Source: Ilyomonas limi
GTDB taxonomy: Bacteria; Bacteroidota; Bacteroidia; Chitinophagales; Chitinophagaceae
Reading direction: 5' to 3'
NCBI RefSeq assembly: GCF_005233845.1
Contig: NZ_SZQL01000023.1
Coordinates: 1 to 64,000, forward strand
DNA length: 64,000 bases
Shown here piece by piece: positions 26,429-35,213 of the stretch. A model generated the notes under the pieces. It made no database searches. It worked only from the letters and a program-made list of their open reading frames with translations, and had not been told where the DNA came from. The position numbers and the translations under genes are program-made. Each line of letters starts with the position of its first letter. Position 1 is the stretch's first letter.

Positions 26429-26664
26429 ATGTATCAGACTAAAAGTAAAAGTATTATACTGCAAGGTAGTATGGCGCTTTTACTTTTGAGAAAAGGTTAA
26501 GCCCGGAGTGCAAAGGCGTTCGGAACTTTTTACTTTGAATGGTCTTAAGCAAGGCACTTATATTTACTTCCATCTTATTTATCACAATAATCTTCCCAAA
26601 TCCCAGTTAGGATACTTTGCGCCTGCGCAGTTCAAAAAACCATTCACAACTCACCACTCCCTCT
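26429..26664. other. Spacer before the acyl-CoA carboxylase gene
   Basis: About 236 bases without a gene. The right part (26641-26662) carries the degenerate CATTCACAACTCACCACTC string that is also present, in similar form, at 30880-30915 and in reverse at 21616-21640. No hairpin terminator for the PepSY gene is obvious. Confidence 0.35.
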
Positions 26665-26672
26665 TATCTTTG
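26665..26672 (+). promoter_or_regulatory. Candidate -7 box for the acyl-CoA carboxylase gene
   Basis: TATCTTTG matches TAnnTTTG and lies 20 bases upstream of ATG 26693, giving a leader of about 13-15 bases. No clear -33 TTG. Confidence 0.45.
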
Positions 26673-26692
26673 CTAAACTAGCAATTGTAAGT

Positions 26693-28318
26693 ATGGATAT
26701 AAAATGCAACCGCAACGGAGACTGGATGCAGCTTTTGATGAGTGAAATAAAACAACGCACCGAAAAAATAAAACAGGGTGGCGGCAAAAAAGCAAACGAA
26801 AAACAAAAAGAGAAAAACAAGCTTACTCCTCGTGAGCGCATTGCTTATCTGTGCGATACAGACAAACCATTTATAGAAATAGGAATTTTTGCCGGCTATG
26901 ATATGTACGAAGAATATGGTGGTTGTCCCGCGGGTGGCACAGTTGCCGGACTTGGTTATATCAGCGGCAGACAATGTGTGATTGTTGCCAATGATCAAAC
27001 CGTAAAAGCTGGTGCCTGGTTTCCCATTACAGGCAAGAAAAACCTGCGTATGCAGGAAATTGCCATGGAAAATAATTTGCCCATTATTTATCTCGTAGAT
27101 AGTGCCGGTGTTTTTTTGCCCATGCAAGACGAAATCTTTCCCGATAAAGAACATTTTGGACGCATCTTTCGCAACAATGCCAGAATGAGTGCAATGGGTA
27201 TCACGCAAATAGCGGCAGTAATGGGCTCTTGTGTGGCAGGCGGCGCTTACCTCCCCATTATGAGTGATGAAGTATTGATGGTAGAAGGTGCCAGCATTTT
27301 TCTGGCTGGTCCATATCTGGTAAAAGCTGCTATTGGGGAGGAGGTAGATAATGAAACCTTGGGTGGCGCTACTACACAAACTGCCATCAGCGGTACAGCC
27401 GATTATAAGTTTGATACGGAACACGAATGTCTGGATTACATCAAAAGTCTCGTGAGTAAAATTGCGTTGCCCAATACTGCCGGATTTAACCGTATTGCAC
27501 CGAAAGCGCCTGCGAAAGACACACAGGGCATCTACAGCATTATGCAACAAAACAATGCAAAGCCCTACGATGTGGTGGAATTAATAGAACATATTGTGGA
27601 TGCAGACAGCTTTGAACAGTTTAAAGAAGATTATGGCAAAACCATCGTATGCGGCTATGCGCGCGTTGATGGCTGGGCTGTGGGCATTGTTGCCAATCAA
27701 CGTCTCATTGTAAAAGCACAAAAAGGGGAGATGCAAATGGGGGGCGTTATTTACAATGACAGTTCGGATAAAGCAGCCCGCTTTATTATGAATTGTAATC
27801 AAAAAAAAATACCACTTATTTTTTTGCAGGATGTAACCGGTTTTATGGTAGGCAGCCGCAGCGAGCAGGCGGGCATTATAAAAGATGGTGCTAAGCTGGT
27901 AAATGCAGTTGCCAATTCGGTAGTTCCAAAAATTACTATTGTCACCGGCAATTCGTTCGGTGCAGGTAATTATGCCATGTGTGGTAAAGCGTACGATCCA
28001 CGTTTTATTTACGCCTGGCCTTCGGCAAAAATAGCAGTAATGGGCGGTGAACAGGCAGCCAAAACGCTGTTGCAAATTCAGGTAGCTTCTATGAAGAGCA
28101 AGGGCAAAGAAGTAAGCCCCGAAGAAGAGCAGCATTTATTGAATGAAATAAAAAGCCGCTATGAAAAACAAACCACGCCATACTATGCGGCTGCAAGATT
28201 GTGGGTAGATGATATTATTGATCCGGCACAAACCAGATTGGTGATTTCGGAAGGCGTTGCGGCAGCGAATAATAATCCTAAAATAGAGGAGTTTAAAACG
28301 GGCGTATTGCAGGTGTAA
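26693..28318 (+). CDS. Acyl-CoA carboxylase carboxyltransferase (methylcrotonyl-CoA carboxylase beta-like)
   Basis: The two crotonase-fold halves of a biotin-dependent carboxyltransferase are present: IYLVDSAGVFLPMQDEIFPDKEHFGRIF and AAVMGSCVAGGAYLPIMSDE in the first, and VTGFMVGSRSEQAGIIKDGAKLVNAVA and GNSFGAGNYAMCGKAYDPRFIYAWPSAKIAVMGGEQAAKTL in the second. The closest pattern is the beta subunit of methylcrotonyl-CoA carboxylase (leucine breakdown), though propionyl- or geranyl-CoA specificity cannot be excluded. At 541 residues it is full-length. The first ATG is preferred because relatives begin with a similar DWxxLLxxIKxRxxKIKxGGGKK segment. No biotin-carboxylase subunit is adjacent. 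Confidence 0.92.
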   Translation: MDIKCNRNGDWMQLLMSEIKQRTEKIKQGGGKKANEKQKEKNKLTPRERIAYLCDTDKPFIEIGIFAGYDMYEEYGGCPAGGTVAGLGYISGRQCVIVANDQTVKAGAWFPITGKKNLRMQEIAMENNLPIIYLVDSAGVFLPMQDEIFPDKEHFGRIFRNNARMSAMGITQIAAVMGSCVAGGAYLPIMSDEVLMVEGASIFLAGPYLVKAAIGEEVDNETLGGATTQTAISGTADYKFDTEHECLDYIKSLVSKIALPNTAGFNRIAPKAPAKDTQGIYSIMQQNNAKPYDVVELIEHIVDADSFEQFKEDYGKTIVCGYARVDGWAVGIVANQRLIVKAQKGEMQMGGVIYNDSSDKAARFIMNCNQKKIPLIFLQDVTGFMVGSRSEQAGIIKDGAKLVNAVANSVVPKITIVTGNSFGAGNYAMCGKAYDPRFIYAWPSAKIAVMGGEQAAKTLLQIQVASMKSKGKEVSPEEEQHLLNEIKSRYEKQTTPYYAAARLWVDDIIDPAQTRLVISEGVAAANNNPKIEEFKTGVLQV

Positions 28319-28340
28319 AATTATCAGGTACAAAAATATT

Positions 28341-28373
28341 AAAGCCCGTTACATGTTAAATATAACGGGCTTT
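28341..28373. terminator. Bidirectional terminator between convergent genes
   Basis: AAAGCCCGTTA (28341-28351) and TAACGGGCTTT (28363-28373) form a perfect 11-bp stem. Flanking A and T residues give short U-runs on both strands. It ends the carboxyltransferase gene (plus) and the DUF3108 gene (minus). Confidence 0.9.
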
Positions 28374-28395
28374 GCAATAAATTCTATAACAAAAA

Positions 28396-29190
28396 TCACC
28401 TCCAGCTAATCAGTGAAGTAAGCGGATAGCGCAGATTGCGCCATTGCATCGCATCTACTTTTACGCTGCCAACATTAATAGGGCTTTCAATGCGCAATGG
28501 AATATGGTTGGCATCATCACTCACCCAAACGGTCATTTTTTCACCACCGGTAAAAATAGTACCCTGCACCAGCAGCGGTTTAAATTTTATAGTGCGAAAT
28601 TTACCATATTTAGTCCGCACCGTTTCTTTGCCCAGATAACGGATGTAAATATTATATACCTGATTGTCGAGGAAAAGATTAAACGGAATTTTATCGCCCA
28701 CTTTCATTCCTTCAAAATTGATGTTGCGGGCATAGTAAATAGAGCTTAAAACATCCTGTACACAGTTAGGCACATTAAAGACACCCTTGGCAGAAATTGC
28801 CGTGTTGGTCTTTTGATTGAAGGTAACATTCTCATATTTAGTATAGCCCCCCTCGTCCACTTTGCGGATAAACTTAACAGGTTGCAACGTAGAGGTATCA
28901 AAGTAGGTTTCATATCGGTCGCGTACTTTAAATATCCAATCGTAGCTGCTGTTGCTGGTGCCCGTTCCTACTACATGATACACCGGTTTGTTGTTCAATC
29001 TTTCTATTGAGGTGATGAAATTGGCAGTACCGGCATTTACATAAATGCCTGCTACGGAGTAAAACACCGTAAACGTAATGTTTTCACCTGCCTTAAAAGC
29101 GGTATTGCGCACACCGCAAAAGTCGTCGCCTGCCGAAAGCTTGCCGAAAGTAAACGTAGTAAGTAGTAAAATGAATACAAATTTCTTCAC
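28396..29190 (-). CDS. DUF3108-type exported protein
   Basis: A signal peptide (MKKFVFILLLTTFTFGKLSAG) is followed by a beta-rich periplasmic domain of about 240 residues matching the DUF3108 pattern: ENITFTVFYSVAGIYVNAGTANF near the start, then DRYETYFDTSTLQPVKFIRKVDEGG, SSIYYARNINFEGMKVGDKIPFNLFLDN and WVSDDANHIPLRIESPINVGSVKVDA. Function of the family is unknown; the lipocalin-like periplasmic fold suggests lipid or envelope association. It starts three bases past the stop of the upstream membrane protein gene, so both are probably one operon. Confidence 0.85.
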   Translation of the reverse strand: MKKFVFILLLTTFTFGKLSAGDDFCGVRNTAFKAGENITFTVFYSVAGIYVNAGTANFITSIERLNNKPVYHVVGTGTSNSSYDWIFKVRDRYETYFDTSTLQPVKFIRKVDEGGYTKYENVTFNQKTNTAISAKGVFNVPNCVQDVLSSIYYARNINFEGMKVGDKIPFNLFLDNQVYNIYIRYLGKETVRTKYGKFRTIKFKPLLVQGTIFTGGEKMTVWVSDDANHIPLRIESPINVGSVKVDAMQWRNLRYPLTSLISWR

Positions 29191-29193
29191 GCG

Positions 29194-30192
29194 TTATTGT
29201 TTCTTGAATAATTTAATGCCTGTTATAAAAATAGTGCCTGCCAATGCCGGAATTATTAAATTTATAATCCAGATAAAAGCTGCTGAAAAAACTATACCAG
29301 CTGCATTGGCACTGAATAAACCAAATAATTGCCGGCTCACTTCGCTACGTACACCCAGCTCGGCAATACTGGGTACTGCCGGCACAACTGCCAACAATAA
29401 GAATAGTACACTAACGGCAAACGCTGCCTGTATTATTGGAATATTTACGTTAAATAAACGAAAAACGATAAAGTATTGGATGATAAATACTGCATAACGT
29501 AAAACAGAAAGCATTAAAATGTGTGTTAATTGTTGTATGTCAAACTGTTCGAGGCTTTGCACAAAGATGCGATGCCGCTGTATAAATGGTATTTTCTCGA
29601 ACCAGACCGTAAACCACGAAATTTTAAAGAACAGCAAGAGGAATACAATCAGCGCAGCGATAACAGCATACAGCAAACCATTTAGCCAATAAATATTTAA
29701 ACCCTCGATATGCAAAATATTTGCTTTCAGGTAAAACAAGCCAATAACGCCTGTAGTGAGTGTTACAATCAATTGGCTGATGCTGCCAATAACATTTAAA
29801 GGTACTGAGCGCAGCCTGTTGCCTTCGCGCATATACAACGTGCGGCCAATGTAATCGCCCACACCGTTTGGAATAAATAAAGAAAAAGACAAGCCGGAGA
29901 GCACTGCCTTGCAAGCCCTGAAAAAGGAAACCGGCTGAACGCGCTGCATCAGTATTTTCCATTTAAAAGCTTCAATACTCCAGTTGGCGCACATGAGTAA
30001 GAGCACATAAATGATTAGATGTTGATGATTGTTGCTGAAGGCATTGCCAACAATTTCTTTTATTTGGGAAAAAGTATATTGATCTTTGAGTTTTGTGTAA
30101 ATAGACCACGCAAGAAGCAGGAATAAAAGTGGCCCGGCGATATAATTGATTAATATTTTGTATCGTTTGTTCAGCAACAAAAAATTTTTCAA
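29194..30192 (-). CDS. LPG-synthase-TM/flippase-like membrane protein
   Basis: A polytopic protein with about eight hydrophobic segments and the family pattern WSIEAFKWKILMQ...FFRACKAVLSGLSFSLFIPNGVGDYIGRTLYMREGNR, then a C-terminal VPAVPSIAELGVRSEVSRQLFG. This is the membrane domain family of lysylphosphatidylglycerol synthases and AglD-type proteins, without a catalytic lysyl-transferase part; proposed roles are lipid flipping. The longest frame opens with TTG at 30192 (MKNFLLLNKRYK in translation); no ATG occurs in the first 60 codons. A TAnnTTTG box overlaps this codon, so the real start remains open. Confidence 0.75.
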   Translation of the reverse strand: MKNFLLLNKRYKILINYIAGPLLFLLLAWSIYTKLKDQYTFSQIKEIVGNAFSNNHQHLIIYVLLLMCANWSIEAFKWKILMQRVQPVSFFRACKAVLSGLSFSLFIPNGVGDYIGRTLYMREGNRLRSVPLNVIGSISQLIVTLTTGVIGLFYLKANILHIEGLNIYWLNGLLYAVIAALIVFLLLFFKISWFTVWFEKIPFIQRHRIFVQSLEQFDIQQLTHILMLSVLRYAVFIIQYFIVFRLFNVNIPIIQAAFAVSVLFLLLAVVPAVPSIAELGVRSEVSRQLFGLFSANAAGIVFSAAFIWIINLIIPALAGTIFITGIKLFKKQ

Positions 30193-30197
30193 ACGTA
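30190..30197 (-). promoter_or_regulatory. TAnnTTTG box overlapping the assumed start of the flippase-like gene
   Basis: The minus strand reads TACGTTTG, an exact -7 match, but it overlaps the TTG start codon taken for the membrane protein. Either the box is accidental, or translation begins a few codons later (TTG or CTG, residues 5-7) on a leaderless transcript. Confidence 0.25.
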
Positions 30198-30255
30198 CAC
30201 CAAAAATAATTTACTGTATTGTTGTGTTTTCATTTTATTACTTTCATCGGCGCAA

Positions 30256-30816
30256 ATGAAACCTACAGAAGTGATATTGGCTATTGACCCTGGCACGTTG
30301 CTCATGGGTTTTGCAGTGGTTGCTATATACAATGGCAAGCCAATGCTGGTAACAATGGACGCGCTAAAACTGAGTGCCCATAAAGATGTGTACCTGCGCC
30401 TGCAATTAATTCACAACAAAGTTTCGGAGCTGATTGCTGCGCATAAACCAACCACTTTTGCCATTGAAGCGCCCTTTTTTGGTAAGAATGTACAAAGTAT
30501 GCTCAAACTCGGTCGTGCGCAGGGCGTTGCCATTGCTGCTGCCATGCAGGCAGGTATTTCTGTTACAGAATATTCGCCACGCAAAGTAAAACAATCTGTT
30601 ACCGGCAATGGTAATGCGGGTAAAGAACAGGTTTGGAAGATGCTGCAGCATTTGTTGAAAATAGAGGTACAGCCCACTTATTTTGATGCTACCGATGCGC
30701 TTGCAGTCGCACTATGCCATTATTATCAAACATCTTCACCATTGGCAGCAGCTACCAAAGACTTCAAAGGCTGGGGAGATTTTATTGCAAAAAATAGTGA
30801 GCGGGTGAAGGGGTGA
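30256..30816 (+). CDS. ruvC: Holliday junction resolvase RuvC
   Basis: RuvC cleaves Holliday junctions as a dimer together with RuvAB. The RNase H-like fold shows the catalytic acids: D in ILAIDPGTLLMGFAV, E in TFAIEAPFFGKNVQSMLKLGRAQG, and the paired aspartates of YFDATDALAVALCH. Q/K-rich SPRKVKQSVTGNGNAGKEQV is also typical. The length of 186 is normal. It is divergent from the flippase-like gene with 63 bases between start codons. No other ruv gene is nearby. Confidence 0.95.
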   Translation: MKPTEVILAIDPGTLLMGFAVVAIYNGKPMLVTMDALKLSAHKDVYLRLQLIHNKVSELIAAHKPTTFAIEAPFFGKNVQSMLKLGRAQGVAIAAAMQAGISVTEYSPRKVKQSVTGNGNAGKEQVWKMLQHLLKIEVQPTYFDATDALAVALCHYYQTSSPLAAATKDFKGWGDFIAKNSERVKG

Positions 30817-30918
30817 ATGTTTAAGGGTTCACGAAAAGTTTTAAAAGTACAACTTATACTTACTTTTTATTTCTCACAAACTCATACATTCACCATTGAC
30901 AATTCACTATTCACAAAA

Positions 30919-31869
30919 TCATTTCGTTATCCTAAAACACCAGCGTTTCAGCTTACCTTCAAAGTCGAATGGAGTAGTGGCTTTGGTAATATCTTTGATG
31001 CTGGATGCTTTTATCTTTTCCGCATCTAACACAAACTTTGTAAAGTTGGTGCTGAAGTAAACAATGCCTGCTGCTGTAGTAGCCGCCAATACATCATTCA
31101 GTAGTTCAACATGGTCCCTTTGAATATCTAAAAAATCATTCATGCGCTTGCTGTTGCTGAAGGTGGGCGGATCCATGATCACCAAATCAAAACTGTTCTC
31201 CCTTAATGTCTTCAGATACTGCTTTACATCGGCATGTACAAAATGATATTTATCTTTTTGAGTAAAATGATTCAGTGCAAAATTATCTTCTGCCCAACCT
31301 AAATACGTTTTGGAAAGATCAACCGAAGTAACACTTGCTGCGCCGCCTGCCGCAGCATACACCGAGAAAGAACCGGTATAACAAAATAAATTAAGCACGC
31401 GTTTGCAGGCAGCATGCTCACGCACCAATTGCCGTGTAATGCGATGGTCGGGAAACAAGCCGGTATCTACATAATCAGTTAGATTAACCAGGAATTTCAA
31501 ATCACTTTCTTCTACCGCAAAAAATTCCTTTTGTACGCCTGTTTTCTCATATTGCTGCTGACTGCGGTGGTTCATACGGCGGCGCTGACGAACGTAGATG
31601 TGTTCAACACTAACCGAAAGCACTTTACTGATTACGTCCAAACAATCATTTAACCAAAACTCATGCTCCTCTTCGTCCATGCCATGCCGGCGCAGGTATT
31701 CTGCTACATATACTTTATCGCCATACAACTCAATACTAAAGGGAAACTCGGGCAAGTCGTGGTCGTACACGCGATAGCAGGTAACGTGCTGCCGTTGCGC
31801 CTGTTTGCTGCGGTGCTTATACACTTTGAGCAAACGGTTTTCGAACATTTCTAATTTGGTGCCTTGCAT
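30919..31869 (-). CDS. RlmK-like 23S rRNA methyltransferase
   Basis: The protein matches the C-terminal (RlmK) half of RlmL, which makes m7G2069 in E. coli 23S rRNA: QYEKTGVQKEFFAVEESDLKFLVNLTDYVDTGLFPDHRITRQLV, then motif I VLNLFCYTGSFSVYAAAGGA, VTSVDLSKTYLGWAEDN, and catalytic VIMDPPTFSNSKRM. It is a stand-alone enzyme of about 316 residues, without the RlmL THUMP and N-terminal methylase half. I chose ATG 31869 (MQGTKLEMFENRL), 13 codons inside the longest frame. It follows the aminotransferase gene's terminator. Confidence 0.87.
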   Translation of the reverse strand: MQGTKLEMFENRLLKVYKHRSKQAQRQHVTCYRVYDHDLPEFPFSIELYGDKVYVAEYLRRHGMDEEEHEFWLNDCLDVISKVLSVSVEHIYVRQRRRMNHRSQQQYEKTGVQKEFFAVEESDLKFLVNLTDYVDTGLFPDHRITRQLVREHAACKRVLNLFCYTGSFSVYAAAGGAASVTSVDLSKTYLGWAEDNFALNHFTQKDKYHFVHADVKQYLKTLRENSFDLVIMDPPTFSNSKRMNDFLDIQRDHVELLNDVLAATTAAGIVYFSTNFTKFVLDAEKIKASSIKDITKATTPFDFEGKLKRWCFRITK

Positions 31870-31952
31870 GAGCGAAAGCGAAGATAAGCGACAAGTAGCA
31901 AGATTCAAGCTGCAAGGCTATGAGCGTATTAGATGAAACTGTACTAAAAATT

Positions 31953-31989
31953 AAAAGCTTCGGTTTACTTTTAGTAAACCGAAGCTTTT
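31953..31989. terminator. Bidirectional terminator between aminotransferase and RlmK-like genes
   Basis: A perfect 16-bp stem (31953-31968 with 31974-31989, AAAAGCTTCGGTTTAC and complement) with a five-base loop, bordered by A/T runs on each side. It lies 110 bases past the aminotransferase stop (minus strand) and before the RlmK-like start. Confidence 0.88.
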
Positions 31990-32098
31990 TGTAGATTTTA
32001 TTCAAAAGCGGACTTCAGATTATGAATTAAAATGTCACTGCTGATTGCTTGCAGCTTGTATTTTTTATCTTGTTTTTGTCTTCCCAACCTATCTTATC

Positions 32099-33289
32099 TT
32101 ACTTTAATTTACTCAACGCCTCTTTTATTCTTGCCCATGCTCTCTCAATGTTTTGCATGCTGTTGGCAAATGAAAAACGTACACAGTCCGGCTCGCCAAA
32201 GGCATCGCCCATCACCGAAGATACGTGCGCGGTATTGAGTAAAAACATGCTAAAATCTGCTGAATTATTAATGGTAGTAGTGCCATAACTTTTGCCGTAA
32301 TAAGAAGACACATCGGGGAAAATATAAAATGCACCTTCGGGCTCAAAGCATTTAATGCCGGGTATTTCCTTTACTAATTCCAGCACGCGCTGGCGGCGGC
32401 GCGTAAATTCTTCCACCATTTCCATCGAAGGGCGAAGATCAGTGGTGAGTGCTACCACAGCAGCTTTTTGTGCAATGGAGTTGGTACCGCTGGTCATTTG
32501 TCCCTGAATCTTTTCGCAGGCTTTTGCAATTTGCGCATTAGCTGCAATATAACCAATACGCCAGCCGGTCATAGCAAAACCTTTACTTAAGCCATTTATC
32601 ACTACTACACGGTCTTTCAAATCTTCAAACTGCGCAATGCTTTCGTGCTTGCCTACAAAGTTGATATACTCATAAATCTCATCACTCAGAATAGTAACAT
32701 CCGGATGTTTGCGGAACACCTCTGCCAAACCTTCCAGCTCTTCCTTGCTGTACACTGCACCACTTGGGTTGCAAGGTGACGAAAACAGGAATACTCTTGT
32801 TTTATCGGTAATCGTATCTTCCAGTTGCTGTGGCGTAATTTTAAAACCACTTTCGGTAGTAGTATGCAGTTCCACTACTTTGCCGCGTGCAATCTTTACC
32901 AGTTCACTATACGTAACCCAGTAAGGTGTTGGAATGATTACTTCATCCCCATCATCCGTCAGTGCAAGAATAGCATTAGCAAGACTTTGTTTGGCACCGG
33001 TAGAAACTACAATGTTTTCCGGTTTATAATCAAGATTGTTGTCGCGTTTAAATTTAAAGCATACGGCCTCACGGAGGTCGAGATAGCCGGCTACCGGCGT
33101 GTAATGGCTCCAGTTGTCCTCAATCGCTTTGATAGCCGCATCTTTAATATGTTGTGGAGTATCAAAGTCAGGTTCGCCAAGGCTCAGGTCAATCACATCA
33201 ATGCCCTGTGCGCGCAGCTCGCGGCCAAGTTTGGCCATTTTGAGCGTTTCCGGCTCGTTGAAGCGCTGCAGGATAGAAGATAAATGCAT
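32099..33289 (-). CDS. aspC: Class I pyridoxal-phosphate aminotransferase, aspartate type
   Basis: A fold-type I aminotransferase: GAKQSLANAILAL, the PLP region, NPSGAVYSKEEL, LSDEIYEYINF and the Schiff-base lysine segment INGLSKGFAMTGWRIGY. The N-terminus (LSSILQRFNEPETLKMAKLGRELRAQGIDVIDLSLGEPDFDTP) is typical of the aspartate/prephenate aminotransferase subgroup 1b. At 396 residues it is complete. It probably interconverts aspartate and oxaloacetate; other amino donors are possible. A TAnnTTTG box lies 38 bases upstream of its ATG. Confidence 0.9.
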   Translation of the reverse strand: MHLSSILQRFNEPETLKMAKLGRELRAQGIDVIDLSLGEPDFDTPQHIKDAAIKAIEDNWSHYTPVAGYLDLREAVCFKFKRDNNLDYKPENIVVSTGAKQSLANAILALTDDGDEVIIPTPYWVTYSELVKIARGKVVELHTTTESGFKITPQQLEDTITDKTRVFLFSSPCNPSGAVYSKEELEGLAEVFRKHPDVTILSDEIYEYINFVGKHESIAQFEDLKDRVVVINGLSKGFAMTGWRIGYIAANAQIAKACEKIQGQMTSGTNSIAQKAAVVALTTDLRPSMEMVEEFTRRRQRVLELVKEIPGIKCFEPEGAFYIFPDVSSYYGKSYGTTTINNSADFSMFLLNTAHVSSVMGDAFGEPDCVRFSFANSMQNIERAWARIKEALSKLK

Positions 33290-33326
33290 AACGGTTGATT
33301 GCTTGTTTTTTTTAAATAAAAGCGAG

Positions 33327-33334
33327 CAAATGTA
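33327..33334 (-). promoter_or_regulatory. Candidate -7 box for the aminotransferase gene
   Basis: TACATTTG on the minus strand matches TAnnTTTG and lies 37 bases upstream of the start codon at 33289. No -33 element is clear. Confidence 0.45.
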
Positions 33335-33620
33335 ATAATAAAGGAGGTTGTGTTTGGGGTAAATATTTAAGAAACCTGCTGGTTATGTAATGAATGATTT
33401 TGCCTTTGTGAATTAATTTTCTTCTTTTTTGTTTGCTATATATTTTCTTTTTTACACTAAAAACATCCATATTTCTTTAAATTGTTTGCCCTTTAATAAT
33501 GGCTGTATTGCTATTACTAATAATTATAAAGGCAGTGAAATACAAGCTATTGTATCCTTCTGCATGAAACAGCCGTAACTTCATACTACGGAAGTAATAT
33601 TATTCCGGTTTGCAGGGCTG
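33335..33620. other. Divergent spacer between aminotransferase and dehydrogenase genes
   Basis: About 290 AT-rich bases without a gene. It holds the two facing -7 boxes at its ends. I see no hairpins beyond chance and no operator-like direct repeat. Confidence 0.4.
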
Positions 33621-33628
33621 TAGCTTTG
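33621..33628 (+). promoter_or_regulatory. Candidate -7 box for succinate-semialdehyde dehydrogenase
   Basis: TAGCTTTG matches TAnnTTTG and lies 22 bases before ATG 33651. The expected leader is about 15 bases. A TTTG at 33609-33612 is too near to be a normal -33 element. Confidence 0.45.
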
Positions 33629-33650
33629 CAACAAATAAAATTGAATAAAA

Positions 33651-35108
33651 ATGCAGCTAACCAACACCACTTTACTACAAAAAGATATTTTCATCAATAA
33701 TCAATGGCTGCCTGCGGAAGATAACGGCACATTTGCTGTGTATAACCCTGCCGATGGCAGCAAAGTCGCTGACGTTGCCAACGCTACCGTAAAGGAAACA
33801 GAACAGGCCATTGCCGCTGCTGTGGAAGTATTTAAAACATGGAGCAGCACACCTGCAAAAACACGCGGCGCCATTTTAAAAAAATGGTACGAATTAATCC
33901 TTGATAATGCAAACGACCTTGCTTTACTGCTTACTACCGAGCAGGGCAAACCTTTATCCGAAGCAAAAGGCGAGGTAATGTACGGCGCTTCGTTTGTAGA
34001 ATGGTTTGCCGAAGAAGGTCGCCGCACGTATGGCGAAACCATTCCATCGCCGGTGCAGGATAAGCGGCTCATCACTATCAAACAACCAATCGGCGTAGTG
34101 GCGGCTATTACACCCTGGAACTTTCCTGTTGCTATGATAACGCGCAAAGTAGCACCGGCGTTTGCGGCCGGTTGTGCCGTGGTTTTAAAACCGGCAGAAG
34201 ATACACCATTATGTGCCTTGGCACTGGCAAAGCTGGCAATGGATGCAGGCTTCCCTGCTGGTGTGTTCAATGTACTACCTACTATGCAGGCTGCCGAAAT
34301 AGGACAGGTGTTAACCACGCATCCGGCAATTGCGAAAGTATCATTCACCGGCTCTACAGAAGTGGGAAGGATATTGATGAAGCAATCGGCATCAACAGTT
34401 AAAAAATTATCGCTGGAACTGGGTGGTAATGCACCGGTTATTGTTTTTGACGATGCGAAAGTGGATGTGGCTGTAAAAGGAACGATTGCCAGCAAGTACC
34501 GCAATGCAGGGCAAACGTGTGTATGTGCCAACAGAATTCTGGTGCAGGAAAACATCTATGAAAACTTTATGAATGCATATAAAAAAGCGGTAAAAAATCT
34601 GCAGGTGGGCAATGGCGTACATGCTGATGTGGAGATAGGTCCACTAATAAACGAAGCGGCAGTACAAAAGGTAGAAACCTTGATGGATGATGCCATAAGT
34701 AAAGGTGCGGAAGTAGTGCTTGGCGGTAAAAAAAGTAATGCAGGTGATTTGTTTTATGAGCCCACCATTATTACACATTGCAATGCCAATATGCGGTTGA
34801 GTAATGCAGAAATTTTTGGACCTGTTTCCGCTATATATGTATTTAAAACCGACGAGGAAGCTATTGCGCTATCAAACGCAACTGAGTATGGATTGGCAGC
34901 TTATTTTTTTACAGAAAATGTAAGCCGCGCATGGCGCATAGCCGAGCAGCTACAGTATGGAATAGTAGGCATTAATGAAGGAATAATCTCTTATACCGAA
35001 GCACCTTTTGGCGGTGTAAAACAAAGCGGCTATGGAAGGGAAGGCAGCCGCTACGGTATAGAAGAATACATGACCATCAAATACATGTGTTTTGGTGATA
35101 TAGGGTAA
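33651..35108 (+). CDS. gabD: NAD(P)-dependent succinate-semialdehyde dehydrogenase
   Basis: An aldehyde dehydrogenase superfamily member: PWNFPVAMITRKVAPAFAAGCAVVLKPAE (cofactor loop), VSFTGSTEVGRILM, the catalytic glutamate in LSLELGGNAPVIVFDDA and the catalytic cysteine in YRNAGQTCVCANR. The pattern of FVEWFAEEGRRTYGETIPSP and GYGREGSRYGIEEYMTIKYMC is that of GabD-type enzymes, oxidising succinate semialdehyde to succinate, for example after GABA breakdown. At 485 residues it is full-length. No GABA transaminase is adjacent. Substrate is inferred from pattern. Confidence 0.9.
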   Translation: MQLTNTTLLQKDIFINNQWLPAEDNGTFAVYNPADGSKVADVANATVKETEQAIAAAVEVFKTWSSTPAKTRGAILKKWYELILDNANDLALLLTTEQGKPLSEAKGEVMYGASFVEWFAEEGRRTYGETIPSPVQDKRLITIKQPIGVVAAITPWNFPVAMITRKVAPAFAAGCAVVLKPAEDTPLCALALAKLAMDAGFPAGVFNVLPTMQAAEIGQVLTTHPAIAKVSFTGSTEVGRILMKQSASTVKKLSLELGGNAPVIVFDDAKVDVAVKGTIASKYRNAGQTCVCANRILVQENIYENFMNAYKKAVKNLQVGNGVHADVEIGPLINEAAVQKVETLMDDAISKGAEVVLGGKKSNAGDLFYEPTIITHCNANMRLSNAEIFGPVSAIYVFKTDEEAIALSNATEYGLAAYFFTENVSRAWRIAEQLQYGIVGINEGIISYTEAPFGGVKQSGYGREGSRYGIEEYMTIKYMCFGDIG

Positions 35109-35118
35109 TTATTTTTAT

Positions 35119-35211
35119 TTTTCACCGGGGAGAGCTGGAGTTAATAGAGTTTACGCAGAGCGTTGTTTACACTTCGAAACCTCTATCTTCTCCCGTCCGC
35201 CGCGGTGAAAA
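35119..35211. repeat. Long-range inverted repeat between convergent genes
   Basis: TTTTCACCG (35119-35127) pairs with CGGTGAAAA (35203-35211), and a second weaker pairing joins the GGGGAGAG segment with TCTCCC further in. The stretch fills the spacer between the dehydrogenase and SRPBCC genes, which point toward each other. It could serve as a terminator; the unpaired middle of about 50 bases is unusual for that. Confidence 0.4.
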
Positions 35212-35213
35212 TA

